Assembly: GCF_035917575.1 (NCBI RefSeq)
Contig: NZ_CP109090.1
Span: 7,192,001 to 7,256,000 of the forward strand
Source: Streptomyces sp. NBC_01788
GTDB taxonomy: Bacteria > Actinomycetota > Actinomycetes > Streptomycetales > Streptomycetaceae
Reading direction: 5' to 3'
Length of the DNA: 64,000 nt
Shown here: in pieces, positions 1-9,531 of the stretch
Numbering within the stretch: position 1 is the first letter of the stretch
Layout of the letters: each line of letters starts with the position of its first letter
Program-made: the position numbers and the translations under genes
Notes under the pieces: generated by a model
Seen by the model: only the letters and a program-made list of their open reading frames with translations
Told to the model about the DNA's origin: nothing
Databases searched by the model: none

Positions 1-1828
1 GGTGCTGCGGATCGACGGGGATCGCCGGGCGGGTGTGCGGGTAGGTGTCCACCATGTCGGCGGTGTCCGGGTGGTCCAGGACCACACGTTCAACGGGCGA
101 TGCGCCGGTGAGCCTCTCGGCCGTGCCGGTGTGGGTGATCAGCAGCGCGGGCCGGGCGTCGTCGAGCGTGGCGGCGATACGGGCCGCCGGGTACTCGGGG
201 TCGAGCGGCAGGCAGGCGGCACCGGACTTGAGTACGGCGAGGATCGCCACCACCAGCTCCGCGGAGCGCGGCAGGGCCAGCGCCACCAGCCGCTCGGGTG
301 CCGCGCCGCGGGCGATCAGCAGATGCGCGAGCCGGTTGGCCCGGGCGTCCAGTTCGGCGTAGGTCAAGGTGGAGTCGGCGGCCACCACGGCCACCGCGTC
401 CGGCGCGTCCTTCACCTGCTCCTCGAAGAGCTCGGCCGGACCGGTGCGCGGTACTTCGGCATGCGTGCCGTCGCGGTCGGCCAGGACCTCGCGACGTTCC
501 CGGCGCGACAGCAGGTCGATCCCGCCGACGCTCTGCTCGGGGTCACCCTGCGCGATCCGCTCCAGCAGCCTGCCCAGGCGCTCCCCGTGGCGGGCGAACT
601 CGGTCTCGTCGTGGGCGTCGGCGGCGGCGTGGAGCTTGATCCGTGGTCCCGAGCCGTCCCGTCGGTCCACACCCCAGAGCGCCAGGTCGCTGGTGGTCCC
701 CTCGGCGACGTTGTGGGCCGTGACGCGGTGTCCGGCGAACGTGATGTCGTAGGGGAAGGACATGATGTTGACGACCGGGGAGAAGGCCGTGCTGATACTG
801 CCGGGCAGGGCGAGTTCGCGGTGCACGTCCTCGGCACGGTAGCGCTGGTGCTCCCGTGTGGCGCTGACCTCCTGCGCGGTCTGGTTCACCAGTTCCGACC
901 AGCGCATTCCCGGGCGCACCGTGAGGCGCAGCGGTACGAGATTGGAGGCCGCTCCCGGTGTCGCCGCAAGCGTGGGATCGGCGGGCGGGCGGCCGGTGAC
1001 GGCGAGCCCGAGGACGATGTCCCGCGCGCCGGTGAGCCGGTGCGTGTAGAGGGCGGCCGCGGCGATGAGCACGCGGGACCATCGGGTGCCGGCTTTGCCG
1101 GCCGCACTACGGAGTGCCTCCCCGACCGGTCCGGTGTCCAGTTCGGTCCTGCGTACGGCCGCGGAACAGCCGCCTGCGGCGCGCGTCGACAACCGCACGG
1201 CCTCCGGGCGGTCCGCGAGCCGCTCCAGCCAGTACGCGCGGTCCGCGGCGAACTTCTCGGACAGGCGGTAGGCGGTGTCGCTCGCCACCAGGTCGTCCAG
1301 CGAGGCGAACGCGGTGGGTGTCGCGCTCCGGCCGTCGACGAGGAGTGTGTACGTCTCGGCGAGGCGCCGCGCGACGAGCGAGTAGCCGTACCCGTCCATC
1401 ACGAGGTGGTGGTAGCCCTGGTACCAGAGGAAGCGGTCGGGCGCGAGCCTGAACAGGGCGTAGCTGAACAGGGGATCACGAGTGAGGTCCAGCGGGCGGG
1501 CGCGGTCGGCCGCGATCCAGGCGAGCGCCGCCGCGCGGGGGGAGGCCTCATGGCTGAGGTCGACGTGGGGCAGCCGCCAGTCCGTCGTCGCGCGCAGGAC
1601 CTGCGTCGGGCTGCCCGCGTTGTCGGCGAACCGTACGTGCAGGGCGTCGACCTCGTCGACGACCTGGCGCAGGGCGGCCTCGAAGAGAGTGCCGTCGACC
1701 GGCCCGTGGATCTCCAGGTACTCGCCGATCCGGTAGGCGGGGATCACCCCGATCGATGCCTGTTCGGCGAGCCAGAGCTCGCGCTGCGCCGCTGTGAGCG
1801 GGAGGGCGGCACCGTCGCGACGGGACAT
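1..1828 (-). CDS. Non-ribosomal peptide synthetase, N-terminal part (condensation + start of adenylation domain)
   Basis: This is the first 609 codons of an NRPS that continues past the left edge. Residues ~8-430 form a condensation domain, which joins aminoacyl groups; core C1 (LTAAQRELW) lies at residues ~11-19 and the catalytic motif HHLVMDG near residue 140. An adenylation domain starts near residue 480 with A1 (LTYAELDARANRLA) and A2 (LKSGAACLPLDPEYP); the substrate-coding part is outside the window. The ATG at 1828 is preceded by GGAGG with a 7-nt gap, so the start is well supported. An NRPS opening directly with a C domain and LTAAQ resembles EntF-type siderophore synthetases; that product class is inference. 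The ABC exporter lies 122 nt upstream on the same strand. Confidence 0.9.
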   Translation of the reverse strand, partial: MSRRDGAALPLTAAQRELWLAEQASIGVIPAYRIGEYLEIHGPVDGTLFEAALRQVVDEVDALHVRFADNAGSPTQVLRATTDWRLPHVDLSHEASPRAAALAWIAADRARPLDLTRDPLFSYALFRLAPDRFLWYQGYHHLVMDGYGYSLVARRLAETYTLLVDGRSATPTAFASLDDLVASDTAYRLSEKFAADRAYWLERLADRPEAVRLSTRAAGGCSAAVRRTELDTGPVGEALRSAAGKAGTRWSRVLIAAAALYTHRLTGARDIVLGLAVTGRPPADPTLAATPGAASNLVPLRLTVRPGMRWSELVNQTAQEVSATREHQRYRAEDVHRELALPGSISTAFSPVVNIMSFPYDITFAGHRVTAHNVAEGTTSDLALWGVDRRDGSGPRIKLHAAADAHDETEFARHGERLGRLLERIAQGDPEQSVGGIDLLSRRERREVLADRDGTHAEVPRTGPAELFEEQVKDAPDAVAVVAADSTLTYAELDARANRLAHLLIARGAAPERLVALALPRSAELVVAILAVLKSGAACLPLDPEYPAARIAATLDDARPALLITHTGTAERLTGASPVERVVLDHPDTADMVDTYPHTRPAIPVDPQH

Positions 1829-1950
1829 GGGGGTACCTCCAGAGGTGTTTCGGAGATGGCTGATGCCGCCGGCGTCACTGCCGGCCGACCAAGCGGTCAG
1901 GGGGCGCCCACGGACGGGCGCCCGGTGACCTCGGCTGATCGGCGGGAGTG

Positions 1951-4251
1951 TTATGCGACCTTCTCGCCGGCCTGAAGGTTCCACAGGGAGGCGTAGAGCC
2001 CGTCACACGCGAGCAGGTCGTCGTGGGTGCCCTGCTCCGCGATGACTCCGCCCTTGTCCATGACATAGATCCGGTCGGCGTGCCGGATGGTGGAGAGGCG
2101 GTGCGCGATGATCACCAGGGTCCGGTCCTTCGCGAAACCCCGCAGGGTTCGCTGGATGGCCGCTTCGGTCTCGTTGTCGACGGCCGAGGTGGCCTCGTCG
2201 AGGATGACGACGGGTGCGTCCTTCAGCATCACCCGTGCCAGTGCGATGCGCTGTTTCTGGCCGCCGGAGAGGGCGGCGCCGCGTTCTCCGATCAGCGTGT
2301 CGTATCCGTCCGGCAGTGCCTCGATGAAACCGTGCGCTTCCGCCATGCGGGCCGCGCGCACCACGCCGGCGTCGTCGGCCTCGAAGCTGCCGTACCGGAT
2401 GTTCTCGGCGATGGTTCCGTCGAACAGGAAGGGGTCCTGCGCCACGAACCCGACCTGCTTGCGCAGGTCGTGCCGTGGCAGCCGGCGGATGTCCTGCCCG
2501 TCGAGCAGGACGTGGCCGAACTCCGCGTCCTGGAAACGCATGAGCAGCTTGGCGATCGTCGTCTTCCCCGCGCCGGTGGCCCCCACGATGCCGGTGACCC
2601 GGCCGGGGGCGATGGACAGGGACAGGTTGTCCAGGGCCGGTGGCCGGCCGGGATAGGAGAAGCTGACGTTCTCCAGGGCGATCGCGCCCTTGACGTTCCG
2701 GTCGTCGAGCGTCAGGTCGTGGCCATCGGGTTCGACGGGGAGGCTCCGCAGGCGCTGGACCCGGTCGTGGGCCGCCAGGGTGCGCTGGTACTGGTCGACG
2801 ATGCCACTGAGCCTGGTCAGGCGCAGCAGAACCTGCTGGGGCAGGCCGATGAGCGGGCTGAACACCTCGAAGGGGAGGGAGCCGTTGAGCACCGAGCGGC
2901 CGCCGAGCAGCATCGTGCCCGCCATGGAGGCGGTGGTGCAGACGCGGATGGTCTCGGAGTGCCGGGCCGTGCTCCGGTCGGTGCGGTGGTCGCTCTCCCG
3001 GCACCGGTCGCCGAGCCGGTCGATGCGCTCGGCCTCGTACTCCTCGGCGCAGAAGCTCTTGACGGTGGCGCCGGCCTCCAGGGTGTTGACCAACTGGCTG
3101 TGCAGCCGGGCCTTGTCCTCGCTGGAGGCGGCGTAGTCGGCGGCGACCCGGTCCTGGTAGTGGAACGACAGCCAGGCCACCAACGGCATCGGCAGGAACG
3201 CGACCCAGGCGATCTGCGGCGCCAGGAGAAGGAAGGCGGGCACCAGGACGAGGAAGCTGGTGGCGAGCTGCACCACGTCGTTGGCCGAGGTGGCGAAGAA
3301 GTTGCCCATCTGGCTGATGTCCTCGGTGAGCACCCCGGCGATCCGGCTGGTCCGCTCGCCTTCCAGATGCCGCAGTTCCAGCTTCTGCACATGTGCGTAC
3401 GTCTCGTTGCGCCAGTCGTGCTGAACGGCCTGACCGAGCTTGCGCCACTCCAGGGTGGCGGCGTACGACAGGCCCGCCGCGGCCGCGCAGGCCACGGCGG
3501 CCCCGCAGGCCAGGAACCACAACTGTGCGGAAGCGCCGGTCACTCCGAGACTGACGAGCGGGGCGCACTCTCCCTTGATGAGCACCAGGGCGATCCAGCC
3601 CAGGAAGGCGCCGAGCGCCATCTCGGTGCCCTGGCAGAGCGCGGACAGGGACGAGGCCACGCACAGCTTCCCTTTGTGCGGCCCGACGATGCGCAGCACG
3701 GTGTGCTCCGACGGCTCGTCCGGCGGGGACTCACCCTGGTCGGCCAGACCCTTCTGCCAGGCGCGCCGTACGACGACCGCCGTGGCCGCCGTCACGGCGC
3801 CGAGCGCCAGTACGGCCTTGCGCAGCCTCCCGCGGCCGAGCGTGAGGACGCCGGCGGCACCGCCGGCGACGATGAGGGCGGGACGCAGCACACCGGCCCG
3901 GCCTCCCGTCGCCGAGGGCGCCTCGCCGGGCGCTGCCACGTCCGAGGAGCGCGGGACGGCACCGGCGACGCCTTTCGACAAGGCATCGACGGCTTTTCTC
4001 AGCAGGCCTCCGATATCCGTGACGGTGAGGGTGGAGTCATGAAGAACGAGCACCCCGCCGGTCACAGGATTGGCGCGCGCCTCCCTGACTCCCGGCGTAC
4101 GCCGGAGCACGCCCTCCAGAATTTCCGCGACCTTGGGCCGCCTGAGCACCGCAGGGACATCCCAACGCTGCCGACCCGGAACGACAGACCTTGCGTGTAC
4201 GTTCGAGAAGTTGGGCCGACGTGCGGCTGCTGCGCCCACCAAAGATGTCAT
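1951..4251 (-). CDS. ABC exporter (fused membrane and ATPase domains) with N-terminal HMA-like domain
   Basis: The protein has 766 residues. Residues ~28-90 resemble a heavy-metal-associated fold without the CxxC metal site, and two hydrophobic segments follow (~120-160). A type-I exporter membrane domain spans ~175-500 and an ATPase domain ~515-766. The ATPase has Walker A GATGAGKTT (~557), a Q-loop in VAQDPFLFDG, signature LSGGQKQR (~660), Walker B VVILDEATSA and H-loop IIAHRLS, so it should be active. Such half-transporters work as dimers and export small molecules or lipids. It lies between the NRPS and DUF5132 genes on one strand, so export of the NRPS product is a reasonable inference. 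The HMA-like head is unusual for an exporter. AGGTGAT lies about 10 nt before the ATG. Confidence 0.88.
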   Translation of the reverse strand: MTSLVGAAAARRPNFSNVHARSVVPGRQRWDVPAVLRRPKVAEILEGVLRRTPGVREARANPVTGGVLVLHDSTLTVTDIGGLLRKAVDALSKGVAGAVPRSSDVAAPGEAPSATGGRAGVLRPALIVAGGAAGVLTLGRGRLRKAVLALGAVTAATAVVVRRAWQKGLADQGESPPDEPSEHTVLRIVGPHKGKLCVASSLSALCQGTEMALGAFLGWIALVLIKGECAPLVSLGVTGASAQLWFLACGAAVACAAAAGLSYAATLEWRKLGQAVQHDWRNETYAHVQKLELRHLEGERTSRIAGVLTEDISQMGNFFATSANDVVQLATSFLVLVPAFLLLAPQIAWVAFLPMPLVAWLSFHYQDRVAADYAASSEDKARLHSQLVNTLEAGATVKSFCAEEYEAERIDRLGDRCRESDHRTDRSTARHSETIRVCTTASMAGTMLLGGRSVLNGSLPFEVFSPLIGLPQQVLLRLTRLSGIVDQYQRTLAAHDRVQRLRSLPVEPDGHDLTLDDRNVKGAIALENVSFSYPGRPPALDNLSLSIAPGRVTGIVGATGAGKTTIAKLLMRFQDAEFGHVLLDGQDIRRLPRHDLRKQVGFVAQDPFLFDGTIAENIRYGSFEADDAGVVRAARMAEAHGFIEALPDGYDTLIGERGAALSGGQKQRIALARVMLKDAPVVILDEATSAVDNETEAAIQRTLRGFAKDRTLVIIAHRLSTIRHADRIYVMDKGGVIAEQGTHDDLLACDGLYASLWNLQAGEKVA

Positions 4252-4356
4252 GTAGAACGATCACCTGTTCTCGGAGGGCGCGTCCCGGAACGGGCGGGCG
4301 TAGCCCTTACGGGGAAATTGGACGACTCGACGACTCGACGACCGCGATGTGCGGTC

Positions 4357-4719
4357 TCAGTTCACCTTGGCGGCGGCCGGGCCGTTGCCGCGGGATTTGC
4401 CGCCGGCCTTGCTTTCCGCGCTGCCGGACTCTGCTGCCGGCGCGATGGCCGGCCCGGGCCGGCTCACGGTGTCGCCCTGCGGGGCGCTGGTGTGCGTGTT
4501 GTGCTCGGTTCCGTGCGCCATCTGGGCGGCGAGCATTTCGGCGGTCGCCTCGGCCGCGAGATCCTGGATTCCCTCGCTGGCTTCATGGACGGCCCTCTTG
4601 ACCTCCACGCCCAGTCCCACCGAGGTTTTGACGACCCCTCGCATGAGTGGCTTGCCCAGCCTTTTGACGAGGGCGGCGGTGATCAGGCCGATAAGGAAAG
4701 GAGGCACTACAGGCGGCAT
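4357..4719 (-). CDS. DUF5132-type small membrane-associated protein
   Basis: A 120-residue protein starting MPPVVPPFLIGLITAALV: one N-terminal hydrophobic segment, then an amphipathic stretch (KTSVGLGVEVKRAVHEASEGIQDLAAE) and a low-complexity Ala/Ser/Gly tail. This matches the general layout of DUF5132 proteins, whose function is unknown. I chose the ATG at 4719 because AGAAGGA precedes it; the frame stays open further upstream, but that extension is poor in protein-like sequence and runs through the palindromes. It lies 105 nt upstream of the exporter on the same strand. As I recall, DUF5132 genes occur beside genes with HMA-like domains, which fits the exporter's N-terminus. Confidence 0.65.
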   Translation of the reverse strand: MPPVVPPFLIGLITAALVKRLGKPLMRGVVKTSVGLGVEVKRAVHEASEGIQDLAAEATAEMLAAQMAHGTEHNTHTSAPQGDTVSRPGPAIAPAAESGSAESKAGGKSRGNGPAAAKVN

Positions 4720-4822
4720 GGGAAGACGTCCTTCTCTTCTGCTGGGAGAACGAAGATTGAGGAAGCGGCGGGAGGTGAACAGGAAATGTGATGAAACCAC
4801 CATCCGACCCTGTGGGATCTTC

Positions 4823-4881
4823 GGTACCTGTGCCGTACCCGGAATCCATACACCTTGCGTATGTGTTCCATATCGCGGAAC
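4823..4881. promoter_or_regulatory. Three successive 5-7-5 inverted repeats upstream of the DUF5132 gene
   Basis: Three 17-bp palindromes share one geometry (5-bp arms, 7-bp spacer): GGTAC/GTACC at 4823-4839, CATAC/GTATG at 4847-4863 and GTTCC/GGAAC at 4865-4881. They lie about 100-160 nt upstream of the DUF5132 start, in the ~300-bp gap (4720-5018) that should hold its promoter. They look like an operator array for a dimeric regulator; the function is inference. I see nothing else coding in this gap. Confidence 0.4.
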
Positions 4882-5018
4882 CGACATCCCATCACGCAGA
4901 GCGTATCCGAGGCCGAGCGGGTAGATCCAAATTCCACTGGCGCTCTTCACCCAATCGAGCGGAACCCCTTTTCAGAACGGCCTGTTCAAGCCATGCGGCG
5001 GCCGGAATGAACCGGACG

Positions 5019-6728
5019 TCAGCCCAGTTCTCGCACCACCCGCCGGCGCAGGACGGGAAACGGCAGCGCACCGCCGCCCAGCACGGCCTCGTGGAAGGCG
5101 CGCACGTCGAACTCCGCGCCCGCGCGGCGCTCACACGCCGTCCGCAGATCCCTGAACTCCGCGTAGCCCGCCCGGTACGACAGTGCCTGTCCCGGGAGGT
5201 CGGTCGCGTAGCGCAGCAACTCCGTCGCGATCTGCCCGTCGGACTCGGCGGCCGCGTGGGCACGCATGAAGGTGCGCGCCTGCTCCATCGTCATCGTTCC
5301 GAGGTTGAGCCCGGTGTCGACGACGAGGCGCTGCGCGGTGAACCGTTCATGAGCCAGGCGCCCGTACGCGTCCCACGGGTCGTCGTACAGGCCCATCTCC
5401 CAGCCGAGCCCTGCCGCGTACTCCGCCCAGCCCTCCTCGAACCCGTTGAAGGCGTCCAGTTCGCGTCGCAGGTCGGGCAGGGCGGCGTTCTCGGACTGGC
5501 GGGCGAGGTGGAAGTGGTGACCCGGCGCCAGCTCGTGGTAGATCAGCGCGGCCGCGCCGAGCAGCGACCGGTGCGCCAGGTCCGAGGCGTTGTAGCGGTA
5601 GCACCCCACCGGTCGCGCGGCGGTGGGCGGGTCGTAGTAGCCGAAGGTCATGGACGCCTCCAGCGCCGGGTCGAGGCGTGCCACGCCGTAGGGGGCGCGC
5701 GGCAGGGTCGCGAACCAGCGCGGCAGCAACGGTGTGAGGCGGTCGAGGTGTCCGCGGTAGCGGGCCTCGACCTCCTTCGGGGTCGCCGCGTACAGGCGGG
5801 GCTCGGTCGCGAGCCGCTCGTTGAATTCCGCCTCCGTTCCCGTGAAGCCGAGTGCGCTTCGCGCGTCCCGCATCCGTTCCGTGAGTTCGTGGCAGTGCTC
5901 CCGGCCGAGTTCATGGAGGCGTTCGGGTGGTGTCCCGCCGGATGTGTACGTGCCGACGAAGGCGCGGTACGCCTCTTCGCCGCCCGTGTACTGGGCCCAC
6001 CCGACGGACTGCGGCGCGCGCCGCAGATAGTCCGGATCGCTCATGACGGCGAGGAGGCGGTCGAACGCCGGTTGGAGCTCGTTGGCCACGACCCGTTCCA
6101 CCCCGTCGCGCAGACGGCCCCGGCTCACCGCGTCGAGCCGGGTGAGCCGCTCGGCGTCCGCCTCGGCATACCGTGCAGCCGATGCCCGCAGACGGGTGAC
6201 GGTCGTGCGGACCCCGGGCAGGGCCGGGGCCGGGACGAAGAAGCCGCGTGCCGCTTGCCCGGCGGCCTTGTCGCCGACCGTCGAGACATGGCGGGCGAGG
6301 TCCCGTACGAGGGACACATAGCGGTCCGCGTCGGCCCGGGACTCGAAGAGGAACGGGCGGAAGACCGTGTCACCGTACTGCTGCAGGCGGAAGAGCTGGT
6401 ACGGCGTCGCCGTGGGGGTGAGCCAGTGGAACCGCCCTGCCCGCGCTTCCTGTTCGGCCAGGGCCTCCAGGAAGCCCGCGCTGTCGGCGGCGGGGCCGGC
6501 CGACTCCGTGTGCTTCGACGTGCGCAGCCGGTCCAGCACCCCTGCCGCGAATGCGGCGCGCTCATCGGCCTCCGCTGCCGACACCCCCGGCAGCGACTCG
6601 ACGGGCAGCCCGCGTCGCGTCCGCAGCGACGGCTCGCGTGAGAGCAGGAAGTCCCAGTAGGAGGCCGCGAGACGGTCGACCTCCTTGGCCGTCGAGCCGT
6701 CCGCGGAGTCCGGAATGTGAGTCGTCAT
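5019..6728 (-). CDS. DUF885 family protein (putative zinc metallopeptidase fold)
   Basis: The 569-residue protein has the hallmark motifs of DUF885: HELAPGHH near residue 398, which contains an HExxxH-like metal site, and EGWAEYA near residue 434, supplying a downstream acidic ligand. The family is usually treated as peptidase-like, but substrates are mostly unknown. There is no signal peptide, so a cytoplasmic location is likely. The length is typical of the family. The start ATG at 6728 faces the divergent peptide-transport operon, whose first gene starts at 6879, so the 150-bp gap should hold both promoters. Full length with intact motifs. Confidence 0.88.
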   Translation of the reverse strand: MTTHIPDSADGSTAKEVDRLAASYWDFLLSREPSLRTRRGLPVESLPGVSAAEADERAAFAAGVLDRLRTSKHTESAGPAADSAGFLEALAEQEARAGRFHWLTPTATPYQLFRLQQYGDTVFRPFLFESRADADRYVSLVRDLARHVSTVGDKAAGQAARGFFVPAPALPGVRTTVTRLRASAARYAEADAERLTRLDAVSRGRLRDGVERVVANELQPAFDRLLAVMSDPDYLRRAPQSVGWAQYTGGEEAYRAFVGTYTSGGTPPERLHELGREHCHELTERMRDARSALGFTGTEAEFNERLATEPRLYAATPKEVEARYRGHLDRLTPLLPRWFATLPRAPYGVARLDPALEASMTFGYYDPPTAARPVGCYRYNASDLAHRSLLGAAALIYHELAPGHHFHLARQSENAALPDLRRELDAFNGFEEGWAEYAAGLGWEMGLYDDPWDAYGRLAHERFTAQRLVVDTGLNLGTMTMEQARTFMRAHAAAESDGQIATELLRYATDLPGQALSYRAGYAEFRDLRTACERRAGAEFDVRAFHEAVLGGGALPFPVLRRRVVRELG

Positions 6729-6878
6729 GGCGCCAGTGTGCGCCGAGCTGACGCTCCGTCACTGGCATCGGTGGGCGCGCCGCGTGGCGGGCAGCCTCAC
6801 TCGGACGGGGGAAATGGTCCCCCGTATGTGCAGGCAGCCCGGGAACGCCGGTCCGGGGCCGTCGATCGCGATGGCACG

Positions 6879-8486
6879 ATGAACACCATGCACCGCCGAA
6901 CCGTCTCGTATCCCGGGGCCCGGTCGGCAGTGGCGTCGGCTGCCGTCGCGTCAGCCGTGCTGGCGGGTTGCGTCGGCAACGGCGACATGTCATCGACGCG
7001 CACTCCTGTCGTTGAACGAGGCACGGTGACGATCGCCACCGCCTCCGAGACCCCGAGCTTCGACCCGTACTCGCAGTTCGGTACCGCCCTGGCTCCGTAT
7101 GCCTACGACTCACTGGTCAACGTGGCACCGGACGGCCGGGTGGTGTCCGGTCTGGCCGAGAAGTGGCAGGCCGGTGCCACCTCGGCGAGCTTCGTCCTGC
7201 GCAAGGGCGTGACCTGCTCCGACGGCACGGCCCTCACGGCTTCCGGTGTGGCGCGCTCGCTGAGATATGCGAGCGATCCACAGAACCGGCTGATCGGCGC
7301 CCGGGCAGCGCTGCCCGGTGTGCCCTTCACCGTGTCGGCGGACGACGCCGCCGGGAGCGTGTCGGTGCGGATGACGTCGCCGTACAGCTTCATCGTGCGG
7401 ACGATCGGCCTGCTGCCCGTCGTCTGCCCCGCCGGGCTGGCGGGTCCCGGCGTACTCGACAGGAGGACGGAGGGCACCGGGCCGTACGTGTTGAGCGGGT
7501 ACACCTCGGGCGGCCCGTACGTCTTCACGCTGCGCAAGGGGTACGCATGGGGGCCGGGCGGTACGGCCAACGCGACTCCCGGCCAGCCCGCGAGGATCGT
7601 GGTGACGGTGGTTCCCCAGGAGTCCACCGCGGCCAACCTGCTGCTCACGGGCGGCGTGAACATCGCCACGGTGACCGGACCGGACCGCGCGCGGCTGGCC
7701 GGTCACGGCCTGGCCACCGCCGAGGTGCCGACCGTGGTGGGACTGAGCTTCTTCAACGAACGCTCCGGCCGCCCCTTGAGCGATCCGGTGCTGCGCCGGG
7801 CGCTTGTCGGCGCCCTGGACCGCAAGGGCCTCGCCAACGTGGCGATCGGCGGCGACGGAAAGCCCGCGAGCCACCTGACCGCCGCGGACTCCGTCTGCCA
7901 CGCCGACGTGGCCGCCACGAACCTGCCCTCGGGCAGCGCCGTAGGCGCCCTACGGGCCGCGGGCTGGACGAAGGGGGCACGGGGCGGGCTGGTCAAGCAC
8001 GGCAGGCCGCTGCGTCTGCGAGTGCTCAGCAGTGGTGACTTCGGTTCCACACTTCCGTCGGTCGCGGAACTGATGGCCGTGACCTGGCGGGAGTTCGGCG
8101 CGGATGTCGAGCTCGTCACCGAGAGCCGCAACGCGGTGGTGCAGGCCATGTACCAGAACGGAGACTTCGACGTCGTGGTCGGCAGCTCGCCGGGGCCGCA
8201 GCTGCCCGTGCAGCTCGTCCCGTACTTCTCCGGCCCGCCGCCGTCGCGAGGGCTGAATTTCGCGCACGTCGCCAACCCGGAGTACGACGACTTCGCCGCC
8301 CGCGCGATGCGCGCGCCGGGCGCGGCCAGTTGCGCGGACTGGAACCGGGCCGCCGCGGCACTGTTCCGCTCGGCCGACGCGCTGCCCGTCGCGGACGGCA
8401 CGAGCACGGTCTACGGACACCGGACGACGTTCGCCGTCGCTCCCGGCGGCCGGATCGTCCCGACCAGCATCCGCCTGCACACATAG
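6879..8486 (+). CDS. ABC transporter substrate-binding lipoprotein, family 5 (peptide/nickel type)
   Basis: A 535-residue solute-binding protein. Its N-terminus is a lipoprotein signal: basic start (MHRR), hydrophobic stretch, lipobox LAGC around residues 29-32, so it should be anchored outside the membrane. The mature part has the family-5 layout (an early TIATASETPSFDPYSQ segment, then ALVGALDRKGLANVAIGG). ATG 6879 and 6888 are both possible; I see no strong ribosome binding site. It is the first gene of an operon with two permease domains, two ATPases and an FAD oxidase. Such importers carry oligopeptides, opines, glycosides or nickel chelates; the oxidase suggests an amine or amino-acid-like ligand (inference). 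Confidence 0.87.
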   Translation: MNTMHRRTVSYPGARSAVASAAVASAVLAGCVGNGDMSSTRTPVVERGTVTIATASETPSFDPYSQFGTALAPYAYDSLVNVAPDGRVVSGLAEKWQAGATSASFVLRKGVTCSDGTALTASGVARSLRYASDPQNRLIGARAALPGVPFTVSADDAAGSVSVRMTSPYSFIVRTIGLLPVVCPAGLAGPGVLDRRTEGTGPYVLSGYTSGGPYVFTLRKGYAWGPGGTANATPGQPARIVVTVVPQESTAANLLLTGGVNIATVTGPDRARLAGHGLATAEVPTVVGLSFFNERSGRPLSDPVLRRALVGALDRKGLANVAIGGDGKPASHLTAADSVCHADVAATNLPSGSAVGALRAAGWTKGARGGLVKHGRPLRLRVLSSGDFGSTLPSVAELMAVTWREFGADVELVTESRNAVVQAMYQNGDFDVVVGSSPGPQLPVQLVPYFSGPPPSRGLNFAHVANPEYDDFAARAMRAPGAASCADWNRAAAALFRSADALPVADGTSTVYGHRTTFAVAPGGRIVPTSIRLHT

Positions 8487-8540
8487 CCGCGGCGAACGCC
8501 CGGCGTGGCCGCACCGCCACCGAGTCGAGGAGGTTCCCCC

Positions 8541-9527
8541 ATGGTGACCAAGTCCGTACGGCTCGGTGCCCTGGCCCGGCACCACCCGTGGGTGGTGTTC
8601 TGCTGCCGACGTTCGGCCCGGCTGATCGTCTCCCTCTTCCTGGTCGTCACCGGTTCCTTCGCGATGATCCGGCTGATCCCGGGAGACCCCGTCCGGGCCG
8701 CACTGGGTGTGGACGCCGCACCGGACCTCGTGGCGGCGAAGAGGCACGAACTCGGCCTGGACCATGACGTGTTGACGCAGTACCGGCAATACCTGCGCCA
8801 CCTGGTGCACGGGGACCTCGGGGTGTCGCTGGTGACCGGCGAGCCGGTGGCCGACCTGGTCGGGGCCCGTCTTCCCGCGACGCTGCTGCTCGCCGTCCTG
8901 GCGTTCGCCTGCGTACTCGTCGTCGCTCTCCCCGGCGGTCTGATCGCCGCCGTGTTGACCCGCGGCGGGCGGCGGCCCCGGACGGAACTGACGTTCACCA
9001 CCGCTACATCCATTGCGGCCGGCATGCCGGACTTCGTCCTCGCGGCGGGCCTGACCGCGGGGCTGGCAGTCGCCCTGCGGCTCTTTCCGGTCGCCGGCGA
9101 CCTCGGCCCCCAGTCCTATGTGCTGCCCGTGCTCGCGCTGGCGCTCGCTCCGAACGCGGTCCTCCTGCGGATCGTGCGCGTGGAGACGCTCAAGGTCCTC
9201 GACGAGGACTATCTGCGCGCCGCCCGCGCGAAGCGGCTGCCCGCCGTCGCGCTCCATCTGCGCCACGTGGCGCCGAACACGCTGACCGCCTCGCTGACGG
9301 TCGCCGGGAACCTGCTGCCCGCCCTGATCGCCGGTACCGTGCTGGTCGAGAAGGTCTTCGCCTGGCCGGGCATCGGGTCGGCGATGGCGCAGTCCGTGGC
9401 CGCGCAGGACTACGCGGTCGTGGAGGCGACGGTTCTCGTGCTGGGCGCGGCCGTGCTCGCGGTGAACTTCCTGGTCGATCTGGCCCTCGCGCTGCTCGAC
9501 CCCCGATCGGTCATCCGGAAGACGTGA
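8541..9527 (+). CDS. ABC transporter permease, DppB type
   Basis: A 328-residue integral membrane protein. After residue ~25 it has the DppB/OppB hallmarks: a first membrane helix followed by MIRLIPGDPVRAALG, a periplasmic stretch with QYLRHLVHGDLGVSL, then five more helices. The EAA-type loop that contacts the ATPase includes YLRAARAKRLPAVALHLRHVAPN. The ATG at 8541 follows GAGGAGG with a good gap. It sits 54 nt after the binding-protein gene and 4 nt before the fused permease-ATPase, so it is part of the same transcript. Confidence 0.9.
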   Translation: MVTKSVRLGALARHHPWVVFCCRRSARLIVSLFLVVTGSFAMIRLIPGDPVRAALGVDAAPDLVAAKRHELGLDHDVLTQYRQYLRHLVHGDLGVSLVTGEPVADLVGARLPATLLLAVLAFACVLVVALPGGLIAAVLTRGGRRPRTELTFTTATSIAAGMPDFVLAAGLTAGLAVALRLFPVAGDLGPQSYVLPVLALALAPNAVLLRIVRVETLKVLDEDYLRAARAKRLPAVALHLRHVAPNTLTASLTVAGNLLPALIAGTVLVEKVFAWPGIGSAMAQSVAAQDYAVVEATVLVLGAAVLAVNFLVDLALALLDPRSVIRKT

Positions 9528-9531
9528 TCCC

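Noticed and set aside
2..1828. A plus-strand open frame over the first 2 kb
   Set aside because: The minus strand encodes clear NRPS condensation and adenylation motifs.
1948..4791. A 947-codon plus-strand open frame
   Set aside because: Antisense to the ABC exporter, whose Walker and signature motifs prove the minus strand is coding.
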